A DNA stretch of 64,000 bases from Parelaphostrongylus tenuis. Its lineage: Eukaryota; Nematoda; Chromadorea; Rhabditida; Metastrongylidae. Each line of letters begins with the position of its first letter. Within the stretch, counting starts at the first letter, position 1. Positions 12,724 through 26,299 of this stretch are shown here, one piece after another. The stretch covers positions 1 to 64,000 of the forward strand of contig JAHQIW010000291.1 in assembly GCA_019055375.1 (NCBI GenBank). The letters run 5' to 3'. Below the pieces are notes generated by a model. That model searched no databases and was not told the origin of the DNA. It was given only the letters and a program-made list of their open reading frames with translations. The translations under genes and the position numbers were made by a program.

Positions 12724-12915
12724 GGCCTTTACAGTAACTATCGGTGGTTTACCGCTATCTCGAGTCAGTGCTCCTTATCCTCGCAGACAAATCTGGTACC
12801 AATTTACAGACTTCAGAGGAATGGATGGCTTGATGAGCCATAGGCGCGAGATCGAACCGCTGACCTTGTGTGCCACGCAAAGTACCTTTAACCACTTCAC
12901 CACAAGCACTAGATA
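12724..12915 (-). repeat. SINE-A copy
   Basis: The minus strand carries the B-box-like gcggttcgatctc, followed by ccatccattcctct and a 'ggtaccagatttgtctg' body. The 5' head is degenerate (accacttcaccac on the plus strand). Confidence 0.6.
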
Positions 12916-12919
12916 CCCT

Positions 12920-15790
12920 GGAAAATTCTTTCTTCAGACTTTTTCGCCCTTCCACACGTATAAAATTCACATCTTATGGGGCGTAAAATATCATGATTGG
13001 GTAGAAGAAGTTTCTGTATTCTCACTTCTGTGACAGTTGAGGGCTTTATCGAATTAAAGTTTATCGAGCATAAAAGGCCACATTTGAGTAAAAAAAAGTT
13101 TAGTCAAAAAAATCTGTTTCTTTCATCTTTATGACAAAAACTGTTGTACAATGAGCAGGGATGTCCAAAAAACACACAGGCTAATCGTTCAACCCTGTAC
13201 CTTTAAAACCAAGCAATAATATAACCTGCTTTGATCGGCACATTTCCACTGTATTTTTCCGTGGGATTAGCAGTACTGAAGTGAAATATAAATAGATTTC
13301 CATAGATTATTATATAATTTGAATTTGAAAAACACTCGATTCCTCCTACGATGCCGCGAATGCAGTTAAATCCATGTCAAATCCACAATGAAGCGGTCAG
13401 CGCCGAATGCTATATACTTTTATATACCAAGATCTATACTAAAGCCATAACAGCCTCTTTGCAACCTACGTGAATTAAAATCGTTTCCCGGTTTTTTCAG
13501 TATACTAGGCTGGTTTCTGAAGGTTCTTATTGGCTGGCTTCACAAATATGATACTGCTGAATAACAATCTCGTATTCACCGCCATTACGACTCCATGGCG
13601 CCAATTCAGCAGCTTAATTCGATTGCTGGACTAGGGAATCAGCAATGTTTTCACTAAAAAGGAGCACGATATAGAGTTTGTTAGCCAATTAGAAACCGCT
13701 GCAGCTCTTCATCATTCTTTCTTATAAAGTGACAGGGCTTTTCCACTGTGATATCGAAATTTAAAGGGTTCAATTTGTGAAGTGAAATTAATTTTTCATT
13801 TCCTCTCTAATTCTTTTTGGCTTTTCTGATCATTTCACATAATCCTTTTGTATTAATTTAAGAGTCTTTATGTATGGAAAGAAGAATCTATTCAAAATTG
13901 CTTGTCAAGAGTACTTTCAGATTTCAAGGCCATACTGATTGACACTCTCCTCTGTATAGTGCAGCAATGTTATCTTGTAGTGACGATGACGTGTAATTAC
14001 TGCTTTTTGCCATATTCGGAGAAACATCTGATTTCGACGCTATGAAGCATGAACGAAAGTGGGTAGGAGTTGAATAGGCCACAAGTGATTGTCCGTTTGT
14101 CCTAAGATTGAGATCGATTTAGACAATAGTCTTCTTATCTCCACTGCGCTCGATTAAGGTGCCATTGTCTGATACGGAAGTAGCAACCATGCATAAGTTA
14201 ACAGAAACATTTATATAATTCAAGCTGCACGCGGAGTCACACTTTGAGGTGTTTTTCAATGCTCATGAGATCGTAGGTTTGATTCCGCAAACTTGAGAAG
14301 TTGCGTAATTTATTCCTCTGAGGCCGAAAAATTGGTGCCAGGTTTATGTGGGAGGTTATACACACATTCTTACATCACCAAACATGAATCCAATCAATTT
14401 TCCAGTGCTTGGTGAAATCGTGTACATGGCAACTCTCCAGAAAGTTGATCAACGTCGAGTTCCTTTTTTGTTTATCCTTATCGTAACCTGGAAAGAAGAC
14501 TATTAAGTAGCCGGGGAATGCTTGGAAGGCGGTTTGTGGTCATGTTAAGTGAAGACAGCCATTTGAATGTCCGAAAAGCTTGACAATTTGCTTACGAGTA
14601 TTTTCAGCCATCACCACCATTCTCTTCCACTCAAATAGTGGAACACAATGTTCTATTCGTGGTGATCCAAGAGCAGTGAAAACTGAGGTTTTTTTACTCT
14701 CTGCAGCTCAGTAAGTAAGCGCAATAAGTGTGATGTAGACAAGAGGGAATGACTGTGTCGGGCCAGTAAATCTATAAATAACGGAATTGCTCATGATACA
14801 GGTGTTGTTTCCAGTGAACTGCTTTATGCCCTTATTGCATTGCAGCTTTTTCTTGCAAGCGCAGCATAATCACTTACCGGCCTTGCTTGCGAAAATCTAC
14901 AAAGTGAAATCAATATGAACTGGTAACAATAACATTGCTCTTGGCGAATCTGATAGCAATGCCGAGTAGTCGCCATGTGGTCAGGTGAAAAACTAATCCA
15001 TAGGGTTTAATGAAGCTTAAGTTCATAGAACAATGCCCACATTGATTTAAGGTGATTTCACTTAGGTCACAATCTTTAATTGAAGCTTACAAATGCGTGG
15101 CTTATTTGCTATGAAACTTGCAGCAATCATGATGAGTAATAACACAAAAAACTTTACTGAACGTAAAACTGCATCAAAGGAAGAAATTTTAGATGCTGAC
15201 CGAACACGTTGTGATTGGATGAGAGGAATTACTTAGAAAGTTCTCTCCTTTAATAAAAACGCATAATTTTTCTAAGTTCCTTCTTGAGTCGATTTCTTTT
15301 GATTACTGGAAAACAAGCTAAACGCAATCCAAAAGTTATCAAAGATCCAAAATATTGCATTTCGTCAACGAAAATGTAAAACAGTACTATATAGTAAAAT
15401 TATCATTCTGTACAAGCGGAAACAGGGGATAGTCTTAACCTGAATGGCTATGGAAAAGACGAATTTCCAAAGAACTAGGCATTGAGAGTCAAAAAAGTAA
15501 TAACGACCTCGCATTATCCATAAAGAACAAGTTCGAGAAGCATAGTACCGTTTTTATTAATGCCGCGGTGTATTAAAGTCGATTTTCTGAGCTCGAGTGT
15601 TATACGAATATCTAGAATCTTGAAAAATCAAATAAAGGTGAAATGAGCTCATCACCTGTGTCAAGTAGACAAAACTTCGGTGCATCACTTCACCATCCTT
15701 ATCTACCTCTGCTAATTGTATCTGAAAAGTAAAAGACAGCTACAAGTTATTGCGCCGAAATCAAGAAGACACAGTCATTCTGGATGATTA

Positions 15791-15861
<71 letters not shown>

Positions 15862-16970
15862 GTTTGGTGTCCCAAGCAGCAAAATGGGACTTTCATTCTT
15901 TATTCAAAATTCATAATATCGGCTAAGTAAAACAAACAAAATTATATACTTAAAAGGTAAGGAAAACTTGATCTTTCTGTATATTTGCTTTCTATTATTA
16001 GAAAGCGGAGCGGTAATTATTCGACGAGCAAGGCATTCAAATCATACACTAGAGAACAAGGAGAATAGGTGAAAATCGGAAAACATTGTTTGTGACTGCC
16101 GTCTTGTCTGAAATCGCGAAAGAATGAGTGCAAAGTTCTTTAAGACCTTCTTCATGACAAAATAGCTATCAGCACAGTACTAACATTGAAAGTCCTTGAG
16201 TTAAACCGCTTTGAAGTGTGATATGAATGGGCCCATACTGTCATCATAAGTGAGCTTATCAGCAGGTAGATCTTTATTTTCACGAAGCTCTGTTTAATGA
16301 GCATAACGCTATCAAATAAGGCCCACAGGACAACGTCATCAGATGGTTCCTTCCACTTCTTTAATTACACGTATTCATCAAAGATAATTGCATGCATAAC
16401 AAATCCCAACTAAGTAGCTAGATAATCAACAAGTTGAGATATGACTATCCAACTTGCTTATATATGGAATAATAAAATGCATTCAAGAGAAAATCAGCAG
16501 AACTGTGAAGTTAGTGAACAGGAGACAAGTTAAGTTAGTCAATCGTCTCTATCCGACAGCGATCCGAATATTCGAGGAACCTCGCACTTTTCTAGTTCAG
16601 CGGCTATCGAAACCGTTAGCTGGACTTACTTTCCTCAAGGCTCTGTCTCACTATCAATGTCTTTTATGTCCTAGCGATGTAAGCAGAAAAAAGCTCTAAA
16701 TCAGGAAAACGGGACGAGAGAAAAGCCACTAACAGACTGCCAACTAATTACTACGTACGAAAAGCGCTGTTCGTCCGAAAATTAGCTTCCACTTCCACGT
16801 AATTTTTAGGCGGCCATGAAGGTAATAAAAAAGGCAAATAGTGTTGGTCTTGTAGCACCAACTCAATTTGAAAAACCACTAGCGCAGGGTAGGAATGTCA
16901 CGGTAAACATTGATAATAATAATATTTGGATACTTGGACAGCCCGTATTCACTGCTAGTGTGGACCGCAC
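12920..16970. other. Unassigned intergenic or intronic sequence
   Basis: Apart from the GA microsatellite near 15.8 kb I recognise nothing here: no conserved peptide, tRNA-like head or inverted repeat. It may be upstream sequence of the ADAMTS-like gene. Confidence 0.35.
15793..15860. repeat. (GA)n microsatellite
   Basis: About 68 bases of GA repeats with a single T interruption near 15826. Confidence 0.95.
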
Positions 16971-16974
16971 CATA

Positions 16975-17825
16975 GTTACATCAGTTTCTCCCTCGCGCAA
17001 CTGTCTCTATGGTGGTAGTCTGCTCCGAGCATGGTGACGTACGCGAGCCCCATTCCGTTAAGCGAAACTCGTCGCCACCTGCGGACGCTGATTCAAAGAG
17101 AGCGCCTGCATTCCCTTAGGGCCCATTTCACTGTGATTTTCGTCCATCTCTCGTCTGTTCTTCTTATTAAATGACCGGCTCATCTGTGTTTCGCTATCAA
17201 TGTGTATATTTCTGGATCATGAACATAAGATAGTTTCGAAGATCGGGGCTGCGCAAACTGGCTAGACGTTGCAAGGGCCGGTTGGTTTTCAAAAGACCTC
17301 GCTAGAGCGCTCTATGAATGGTGCGTAAATTTCTTGGCGTGGTGATAATATCAGCTCACGTCTCTGCTTCGTAACACGGCGCTGGGAGAATCAAAAAGGT
17401 GAGCATGGAGATTGGGGTCCCTTTCTGCTCGGTGGTTTCTTTGAGATGCCCGAATACGGCCCATGCTCTTCTTCTTCTTCTGTTTAATTCTTCCTTAATG
17501 TTGTTCTACATGTTTAATGAATGTCCAAGGTACACGAACAAGGTGATCTTCTTGCTTAAAAAACCATCCATTTCGATTTGCTCACCGCACTATCAAATCT
17601 TCATGAACTGTGCCTTTGTTCTGTTTATGCTTAGCATAATCTTTTTTCCCGCTTCGATGACTTCCTCAAGCATCGTCTCTGTTCATTGATACTTTTCGAA
17701 AAGATGGCGATGTCGTCCACAAAACGAAGGTTCAATAGGAGTTTGCCGTCAGTCCTGTATGCCTCTTCCGTTCCAATCGAGCGACTTCATCATCCACTAC
17801 AGTGCAGTGCACTGCGGTGTGTAAT
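16975..17825 (-). mobile_element. RTE-type retrotransposon fragment (degenerate)
   Basis: On the minus strand the sequence runs from actgtagtggatgatgaagt (about 17805) through 'cttcgttttgtggacgacatcgcc' (an F-V-D-D version of the FADD catalytic box) to 'agatgagccggtcattt' and 'agatggacgaaaatcac'. It ends near 16975. Frameshifts and stops are frequent. It is colinear with the plus-strand copies at 7.6 and 25 kb. Confidence 0.65.
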
Positions 17826-17829
17826 AATA

Positions 17830-20800
17830 TTAGCAATAATAAGCATCAAAAACAGTATCAGCAATATTCATAGTAATAGTAAAAGCCTTTGTTATGATAA
17901 GTATGTCAAACTTATCCTAAAATCAAACGACTCTGGCAACACCATCAACTGACCGTCGTAGTTTATCGATCAGGAGTGCTCCCAATTACGATAGGGAAGT
18001 GGAGCATTGAAAGCTTATATATTGCCAACGCATGCTTGACACTTATTCCAGACACTCATTCAAAATCTTCTGGCGATGGATTCAAAATGAACATCATTAT
18101 TATGGAAAAATTTTCAAATTTTGATCGAGCTTTGATCGAAATTGCTACGAGGAAAGGGATGCGATGACCTAATCAGATTAGCCTCAGAAGCGAGGAAATC
18201 GCCAAATTACCTTTATAAAAAACTTTCGAGAAGACCTCTCTGAAAAATCTCATTTTTGTCATAAGCTGAGCTCCAGTTCAATGACGATATTGTGACAGAT
18301 GAAAATAATCAAAATAAAAGTATAACGATGCGGAGATTCGAGTAGAATTCGGAACCCCGCTTGCACTTCGAACACACGAGTATACATTTCAAGAGCTAAC
18401 GTCCTATTCGCTGAATTCATTGAGGCCCAAGTTTTGACTAATCTGACCCCGTTTCTTAACTCTATCGAAGCTATCAGCAGTCATCTATTAACGGGATGAC
18501 GTGGGGCGCACAACTCCATTGAACCCGTTTTAAGGTGAATTCGCAGTCAGAATCAAATTGTTCCAATTTTTAAGAAGTGACTATCCTTTTGTGCGCAAGG
18601 TATAATGCAAAATACAATCGCAAAAATGCCAACATATAGGAGAAACTTGGACTAGTTGACAGTTAGCAGGTGATTGGTGATAACACCGACAGAGTTGGAA
18701 CATGTCCGAGAGATACTGAAAATGGGGGTCTCAGTTGCTGGAGTAATAGCATGTATGTCTACGAAAAGAGTAATTGCTGGTTTGAAGCCCTTTTGACGTT
18801 CCGAATTTTGTCCTTATCTCAGCATTCTTGGTGCTTCATACCAGATTCTGGCGTGTAAAAAAGGAATCAGAGATCAGAAAATGTTCACTTACTTGAAAAA
18901 AAATTCAAAAAAAAAACTAAAAACTTCCTTGAAAAGCTGGTAGTCCTTCTCCTATGCTTCAAACAACGACGCACTTCGTGGTATGACTCGGGAAGCCTCT
19001 TCTATGTGTAAAGGGATTCGACTTTTTTTCTCGAAAAATTGAAGCTTCACCCAACAGGAAATTCTACTGATAGGATTTACATTCAAATAATTTAAAACTC
19101 CTAGATGCAAGTGGAAAAAACTCGTCGTCTTTCACAGTGAAGGCGACCACATATGAGCGGAAGAATGAAGATATCCGAATCAACTTCAAGTAGTACAACA
19201 TATCACTTAGCATACAAAAGTGGCTTAAAATTCGTACGGTTCACAAAACAAGCAATTTGAATACTTAAGCATGTAACTGTATAAAATTCATTGAAGTAAG
19301 GTTTTATCACTTTTTACGTGTGAAGCTTTGAAATTTTGACAAGTGACATTTGTGCCATTCTCAACGGAAATTCTATGTTTTGAGAGCACCGTGATTAGCC
19401 ACTCTCTTTTGCGAAAACCATCAACCTGCCCAGAAAAGCTTCACATAGGAGGTCAGCTCACCTCACAAGAGTTGATAGTATCAAGGAAAAGAAGACTCAC
19501 AGCAAGAAGATCTGGTTGGTAGTGCTCTTGAAACACAAGCGTTTTGAAGAAAACGAGTTACTGAGAAAGAGCAGGGAAAGAGAACGTATTGTTTCGCTTA
19601 TAACAGAAGCAGAGAGCTTCATAGAGCTACATAAAGTCGAAGGAATAAAACGAGAGTGAATATTGAGGAGCAAAAAACAAGTTCACTAGTCCAAACTATC
19701 CGAGATTTCTCACAGCTTCGTATGAGCACACTGATGTCAGTATTTTTTCTGATCTTCTCCCCTGATATTGTGTCATGTATCATGATGGAACCTGATTAGA
19801 AGTTATTGAATTAGATCTTGACAGCATTTTTAAAGGAAAAGAGAGTAGTTTCAGCGAAGTAAGACTTGAAATACTCTCAAGACACTTGAATTTTCTTGCA
19901 AAATCAATACTTTTTTCATAATACTATTGTTTTACTAATTACAGTTTCAGATATATAAAAGACTGCTTATGTAGAACATGAAAAGACATCTCCTAATGTC
20001 CTTAGCATTTCTAACGCTTTAGATAGTAGTCCAAAAGATGGCGGAGAAAACAAGTGCATAAAAATCCACAGCATCAGAAAATTTATGTTCTCGCTTTGAG
20101 ATCGATGCTAAGTTTTTCAGCTATATTAGAATTGTAACTCTGATGAAGAATTTGGAGATTTGCTTGAAATCAAGGACAATGACTGAATGAACTGCTCCTC
20201 AACTGCGATTGACAAAGAATCCCTTGTAGAACTGAGGCTAATTCCCGGCGCAAAGTTGTTGGATTGAAAACAATATAAAGTGGAAGCGGAAGCGTGTCCC
20301 GAAGTTATGAACCAAGTCCCAATGGAAAGGCGGCCTTTATCGGATGAGCGGAGTAGAGCCTCGGCCACGGCTGCATGATGGCGGCCCGAGAGGCAACGAG
20401 CACACGACGAAAAATTACTAGTTAGCTGGCAGCGTTTTGAAGAAATCCTATCATTTGAACTTCTCATACTGTATGCCGCGACGTCCTCTTCTATTTATAG
20501 TTTCATGTAAGGAAACTGTTCATATAAAAAACATACACTAAGATATACTTATATACATTATATGCATATATATAAGGAAGTGAAATGTAAAAATTCCTTT
20601 CAGTGGATTGGTTATGAAAACCTCGTTATAAAAGCTCGGCACTGAAAGAGACTGCTTTGAGCCTTTTTGAGGTTTGGTACGTCACTCGTTTAGGTGCGTC
20701 TCAGCGGTCTCGCCGTCTCATCAAAGACATGCTCCACCAGATACTCCTAGTGATAGTAGTGAACGGGCAAACATTTAGGTCTAGACAAAGTGAACATTTG

Positions 20801-22140
20801 CCTTAATTATTCTTAGCTCGATGGCTTGCGGAGGTTATCAATCATATGGATATTTCCTTTCAATGTACAAAATCGTGATGACTTTTTTCACGAGCTCGTA
20901 CTTGCTAACGATGTGTAAATATGACAGCCAGGTCCTCCTCATTGGAGGAACGTATACACAAATGAAATCTGTTGGATTTCCTGAAAAAGCGACCTATGCT
21001 ATTTTGGGAACACGCTTACCTTGCTTTCTCATGATTGATAGAAAATGACTTAAGAAGAGGGCCTACTACAAAGGAGATGCTATGCTTTTTCATCAAAGGA
21101 GAGACCTCTTCAACCCATTACATCACATTCAATCACAGCGTATTCGGCCAACATCCAAAGTTCGTCTTTTAAACGCGATTTTCAAAGCACTAAAGTCAGT
21201 ATTCATTTAGAATTTACCTACCAAGAAATGTGAGACAAACTTCTTTCTTGGGATTTGAGATCGTTCTATTGTTTTTCAGCATTTTACGCGATCGAAAAAA
21301 ATCGAAGGCCAGATAAAGGTAGACTTAAGGGTGTAAATTTAGAGCCAGCAAAATAGCAAAAGTGCCGAAATCCGTACACATGGCCATGGAAGGAGCACAG
21401 ACCTATGAACACTATAGTACTTATATGTGGAGGGATGGGTTTATTACTCAAAAAGAGCACAAATATGTACACTTGCGATTTGGCTGTTTCAGAAACACTG
21501 ATGTTTTTTTTACTGAATTCATAAATAGATTTTGTAATAAACATTGGTACACTGTCGTAGTATGTCATTTTAAGCTTATGTGTAGATCAAATGTTTTTCA
21601 TGTAGTATTTTCAAACGCTCTAATTTGAGATTTCAGGCTAATTAAACAGTGAAAGAAAACGTGCTGTTTTTTCATGTTTGAACTTGAGAGCACCTCTCTG
21701 GGAGCAGAATTTGAAAGCCAAGGAGTCAGAAAATCGTCACCAAATGCAGAGATGATTGGAAAAGTCCATATAAGCCAGATGAAGAAGAATGTTATCAGCA
21801 CCCATTAGTAGTTTATGATGAACATTTAAGAGCAAAACGATCCCCATCCTCTAAGAAGTACTGGAAATGTTGTGGAAGAACTACACATCAACAACTAACA
21901 GCGTTCCATGATCTGTACGACATTGACGGAATAGAAAACTTAATAAATTTGCAATATAAAAGATCAAACAGAGAGGTACCTGTCGCAAAGTTACTCTTAA
22001 GTAGCAAAAATTACCTTACTATTGGCAATTTTGTGAAAAACCGGGTAAAAAAGGGTTTTATACGGAATAGATTCTGCCAAGCACAGAGAATGAAGTGGTT
22101 TGATGCTAAATTTTTTTTTTCGAATTCTACACAAACAGTT
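17830..22140. other. Unassigned sequence
   Basis: I see no conserved family. One open stretch is listed separately at 20126-20467. The rest is AT-rich with short frames that carry no recognisable motif. Confidence 0.35.
20126..20467 (-). CDS. Unclassified 113-codon open frame with upstream TATA-like box
   Basis: A minus-strand frame starts with MRSSNDRISSKRC and is rich in serine. It has no domain I recognise. A perfect TATAAATAG lies about 20 bases upstream of the ATG, too close for a normal mRNA leader. GC content rises at about 20290-20420. It could be a single exon, a short transcript or chance. I would not treat it as a gene without transcript evidence. Confidence 0.15.
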   Translation of the reverse strand: MRSSNDRISSKRCQLTSNFSSCARCLSGRHHAAVAEALLRSSDKGRLSIGTWFITSGHASASTLYCFQSNNFAPGISLSSTRDSLSIAVEEQFIQSLSLISSKSPNSSSELQF

Positions 22141-22149
22141 ACCACAATC

Positions 22150-22440
22150 TTGCTGCGAAGATTTCACTTCTTGTAACATTCGATTCTTTTTCACGCATTT
22201 GTCTTCCACAAAGGTCTTCGTACATTTTGCGTGCTGTTTTGATTACTGCTTGAGGAGTGTTTTCCCTTACAAATATTCTGGAAGTGCTGGTAGTGAAATT
22301 TTCTAGCATGAAAATAGTCGAGCTGAGGTGTTCCACATGATGATAAAGAAGTGTTGGAAGAGAAGTGAACCTAGTTTCCTGATAACTTCGTATAGATGTT
22401 TCACTAACCATTAGATCATCGTCTCCCTGAAGATCTAAAC
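22150..22440 (-). repeat. Probable SINE-D copy (diverged)
   Basis: It shares with the clearer copies at 23.7, 35.9 and 39.5 kb the 'ctgcttgaggagtgttt...', 'ggaagtgctggt' and 'agtcgagctgaggtgttc' segments in the same order and orientation. The tRNA-like head is hard to see. Confidence 0.4.
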
Positions 22441-23689
22441 ACTTTTCAGGAGCGAATTTAACTTGAAGATAAGTTGAGGCAACGGCGTGGCCATGGCTAG
22501 TTAGCCTTAGTCAACCATAACATTATTAATATGTTGCTGATATCTCTGTATTGCCTGAGAAAATGATTTTTACACATTTGAGTTCATCGAAAAGCTCGTT
22601 TTCTTGCACATCAAAAGATTTATCATTTGTCTTCAAAGCCTTTAGAGTGAAACTGTTCAAGGGATTTCGCCTGCTGCGCCACTTCAACGTTAAATTGGAC
22701 GTCAACGCTTCTGAGGCTTCTGGGGCTTTATGTTGCCAGATATGCGGCTAAATTGTCTTGCTATAAAAAGAGACTAGTTTGAACTTAGTTGTACTAATAA
22801 ACTTTCCCTATGCATTTTGAAAATCCAGCTGTAGTTTTTCTACAAGCCACCACTATGGCAGAAAAGAGTAGTGTCATCAAATTGATGGAATACATCAGAA
22901 ATTGCAGTTAATCGATAAATCACTGACCAGTAGAAAAGCTGTAATTTCCTAGCACTACAGAGTAAATCAGACGCTGCACAAACACAAACAGAACAATAAC
23001 TTAAATGAATTGTGCTACCCATTGCTCCTTGTTCAGCGCACTCATGTGACTTCGCCAATCAACTCCAAGTTTTTCGAACACCTACGAAAAAACTATAACT
23101 CGAAAAAAAACTCTCCAGCTGACCTCCAGTAAACCATTCATTCGCAGACAGTGCTAGACAGACTCATTTTTGTCAAATGCAAATGTAGCGCAGTGTTCAC
23201 AGCTACTTGCAGTGACATGATTTTTGGGTCGTCCAAGTGACCCTTTCCTCCAACATAGACAAATTGTGACAGAGTTGTCTGCGGTAATAGAGACACCAAT
23301 TTAGTATATAGGTAAACCTTCCGAATTTATCATGCTGCCTATTCTATTACCTACAGAATGCTAGATGGATTTGAATGCTCGGACCATAGATCAGCACAGT
23401 AAGCGAGTTTCTACCCTTCATATTCTGATGACTAGACCGTACTGTATCTAGAACATCAATCTGAACCACACATTATCAAAAGCTACTAATTCAAAATACA
23501 TTGCTGGTCTTGCTATAACATAATCCCTTCTAATAATTTCGTAGCACAAGCTAATGCTTGATCTTAAGTTGAGGTCTTTACACCTCCTTGATTTGAAGAT
23601 TTCGAACTGATCATTCTTCTTTATTTCATAAGGCCCGTCATGATGCAATTACTATGCGGTTCCCACCACTTCTTGCACTTGATTCATTT

Positions 23690-23950
23690 ACTCACATTCT
23701 TCCTCTACAGAGGGGTTTGAATATCTGACGCGTTGCTTTAGCTACTGCATGAGGATTTTGTCTTATTCATAAAAGTCGTAGAATGTTTGTTAAGACGAAT
23801 TTTCCCGTAATTTTGGAGTTAGCCGAGCTAAGAAGTTTCAAACTGATGGTTAGCAGATAAAGTTTTGGGGGAAGAGATTGAACCAATTTCTTGCTCCCTA
23901 ATAAAGCGCATCGCCACCGCGCTCCGCATCTAAAGTGGAAATAAGTAAAC
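23690..23950 (-). repeat. SINE-D copy
   Basis: Segments ctgcatgaggattttgtctt, 'gtcgtagaatg' and 'gttagccgagctaag' match the copies at 35.9 and 39.5 kb. On the minus strand the head contains a ggttcaatctc-like B-box at about 23880. Confidence 0.5.
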
Positions 23951-24227
23951 GAACACCCCTACCATTATAATGATGAAATAGAAACTGCAGAATTTTCTGG
24001 CGAAAGCTTCTGTTTTCCTCTTCTGCTATTCGTCATCTGCTTCACAGATGATTTTCACTAAAAGGCTTTTCGCTGTTCGTTATAATATTTTTTTTTATCG
24101 GTTGAACCATGCGATTCGTTCTATCAGCATGGCCACCTGAACCTTTCACCACCAACCTACACAGCATTGCTGGGTGCCGCATTAGTGTCAGTACTGATTC
24201 ACCAATAAGTAGTAAGTTATAAAGGAG

Positions 24228-24335
24228 AGCGTGGCCGAGTGCTTGTGATGCTCGTCACGGTGTGCATTGGTCCAAACCCCACTCCGCAACACTCTCTAGC
24301 AGTCAACAACTGACGACCTATAACGCTACAGCCTC
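24228..24335 (+). repeat. SINE-B copy (tRNA-derived)
   Basis: It starts with gcgtggccgagtgcttgtga, a tRNA A-box-like head, then 'tccaaaccccactcc' in the B-box position and 'agcagtcaacaac'. Two fuller copies lie at 37 kb. Confidence 0.6.
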
Positions 24336-25109
24336 ATTCAGTATCGAACGTCTTTTGATTTGTTTTGAGTGAATAGGACAATTTAATAGTCCATTCTCAT
24401 GTCGAGTCATCATTGGCTTAACGTCGCGCCATTTCGTAGCTTCGAACTAACTCCGATTAATCTCTTGTGTAATCCAATGACTTCTATTACGAGTTCCACT
24501 AAAGTACTAGAAAACGGCCCGTTGGAAAAAACGAAACCCCAGGATAACCAATTGAAGAAATGTCATGAAAATTCGCTCACAGTAAACAACTTTGCGGATA
24601 TAGGTTGGGCAATGCAATGAAAGAAGAGTTAACCTTCATAGGTAGTTGCGAGTCTGAGCGAAAAAATGGGATTTAAACAGTGTTGTCGATAAGCAAGCTT
24701 TTGAAAACAATTTTACACTTGTAGAGCAGTTGAGACTTTGCGGCGAACTTGCATCTCAGTCGAACAATACTGCTTACGTAGTAGTGTATCAAATTATGTA
24801 CTGTAGTAAAAAAAAATGAAAACTTTGAAGCGTAGGTATACTTTGCAAGTCTGCCATTCCTTATCTGCCTATATTCTACGCAAAAAAGGAAGATTTAGCA
24901 TGTGTTGCACTTTGAAGGAATATAAATTTTGCAGAAGTAACCATATCTCTCATTTTGAGTGGATTTTGATAAAATCCTCCTGCGTAACATCCCCAGCTGA
25001 TTGTCAACAGAAGAAATACAGCACGAAATTACAAGTTCTTAATCAATTCTTCACATGCTCATACAAAAAAGTGTTACAAAGGTGACATCGCTGCGCTAAA
25101 GCTCATCGC

Positions 25110-25760
25110 ATCCGCATTGCAATGAATAATGAAGCCGTTCGACCGGGACGAAAAGGGCAAATTTATTGGTGACAGATTCCTGTCAAACCTTAGTATTACT
25201 GATGAAAACATTTTTTTAGGAATACCAATGAAGCATAGACGATGCTTAATGAGTCCGACGAAGTGGGAAAATTGACTGGACTAAGCACAACTTGGAATCT
25301 CAGTAAGACGAGTCCATGGCACAAAAGGCAATCTAGTGAAAGTGCATGGTTTCCTGATTAAAAAGATCTCCTTGTGCGTGGGAGTTTACACACCATGTAG
25401 ACTTACTAAGCAGTGGGAACAACGTGCACGATAAATGAAGTAGAATATCGAAAACTGTATAAGCCAAATCTGGCCTTCCAACGAAGCTATTGATATATTA
25501 GCTTATCCAGAACTTTGTGCTTACATTCTCAACTTAAAAGCTCTCTCAGACCTTCGTTATGTAGCAGAGACATAGGCTAATATTGCAACCACGTCAAAAA
25601 TTTTTTACACCGTCTACAGAGTGTTCGAATGATGTCTTCTAGAATTTAATCCGTACTCACATCAAACGTCTAGCTAAAATGCTCAGCTCAGATCTACAAA
25701 GCCTATCCCATCTTTGAGATCCAGAGGAGTTATCGATAAGAAAGCATAGAGCTAGGTTAT
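25110..25760 (+). mobile_element. RTE-type retrotransposon fragment (degenerate)
   Basis: It is colinear with the copy at 7.6 kb: gcaatgaataatgaagccgt, 'gacagattcctgtcaaacctt', 'agacgatgcttaatgag' and, near 25640, 'ctagaatttaatccgtactcacatc'. No open frame survives. Confidence 0.55.
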
Positions 25761-25869
25761 AAACTAAGTAGAGCAGATAACAAATGAACGAGGAGACTAG
25801 TGAGGTAGATTCTACAAGAAAGCCAATGTTAGAATTCATTTTATATGACCGTCTATCGGGTGGTATGAT

Positions 25870-25960
25870 ATTACAATGAACCTAGTAGTGTAGAGTGGTG
25901 TGCAAAAATATTCGAGTCGGCTGGGATTCGAACCCAGATAAAAACAATGTTGTTTCGGAT
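25870..25960 (-). repeat. SINE-C tRNA-like head
   Basis: The minus strand contains ctgggttcgaatcccag, a perfect tRNA T-arm, followed by a 'gtgcaccactctac' tail as in the 6.5 kb palindrome. The rest of a cloverleaf cannot be folded by eye, so I do not call it a functional tRNA. Confidence 0.5.
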
Positions 25961-26299
25961 AACCCGCAATTTATGGATCGATGAATCCGTTGCTTACCTC
26001 ATCCATCTTCAATCGGGAATCAGACCGGTTTCCATATCAAGGAGTGTGCTCCGCTATGTCACCATCTTAAAATCAGATCATCATCATGAAAGACTCTCGT
26101 ACGAAAAAGACACGTATAGAGGATGTGCTAGGGCGCATATATGTGACAAGCTTTCCAAGTATCTGAATAGGTATGAAGAGATGAATTTTAGGAAATTTGT
26201 ACACTACTTGGAAAGTTTGAGACAGTTTCGTTATTCGTCTATAGTTTCAACATTCGGAAGAAACGTGTTTCTGTTTTCTCTCAAAGGTTCAATAATCAT

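Noticed and set aside
25920..25945. Perfect tRNA T-arm (gggttcgaatccc) as a tRNA gene
   Set aside because: No anticodon arm or acceptor stem can be paired around it, and the same tail recurs as SINE-C.
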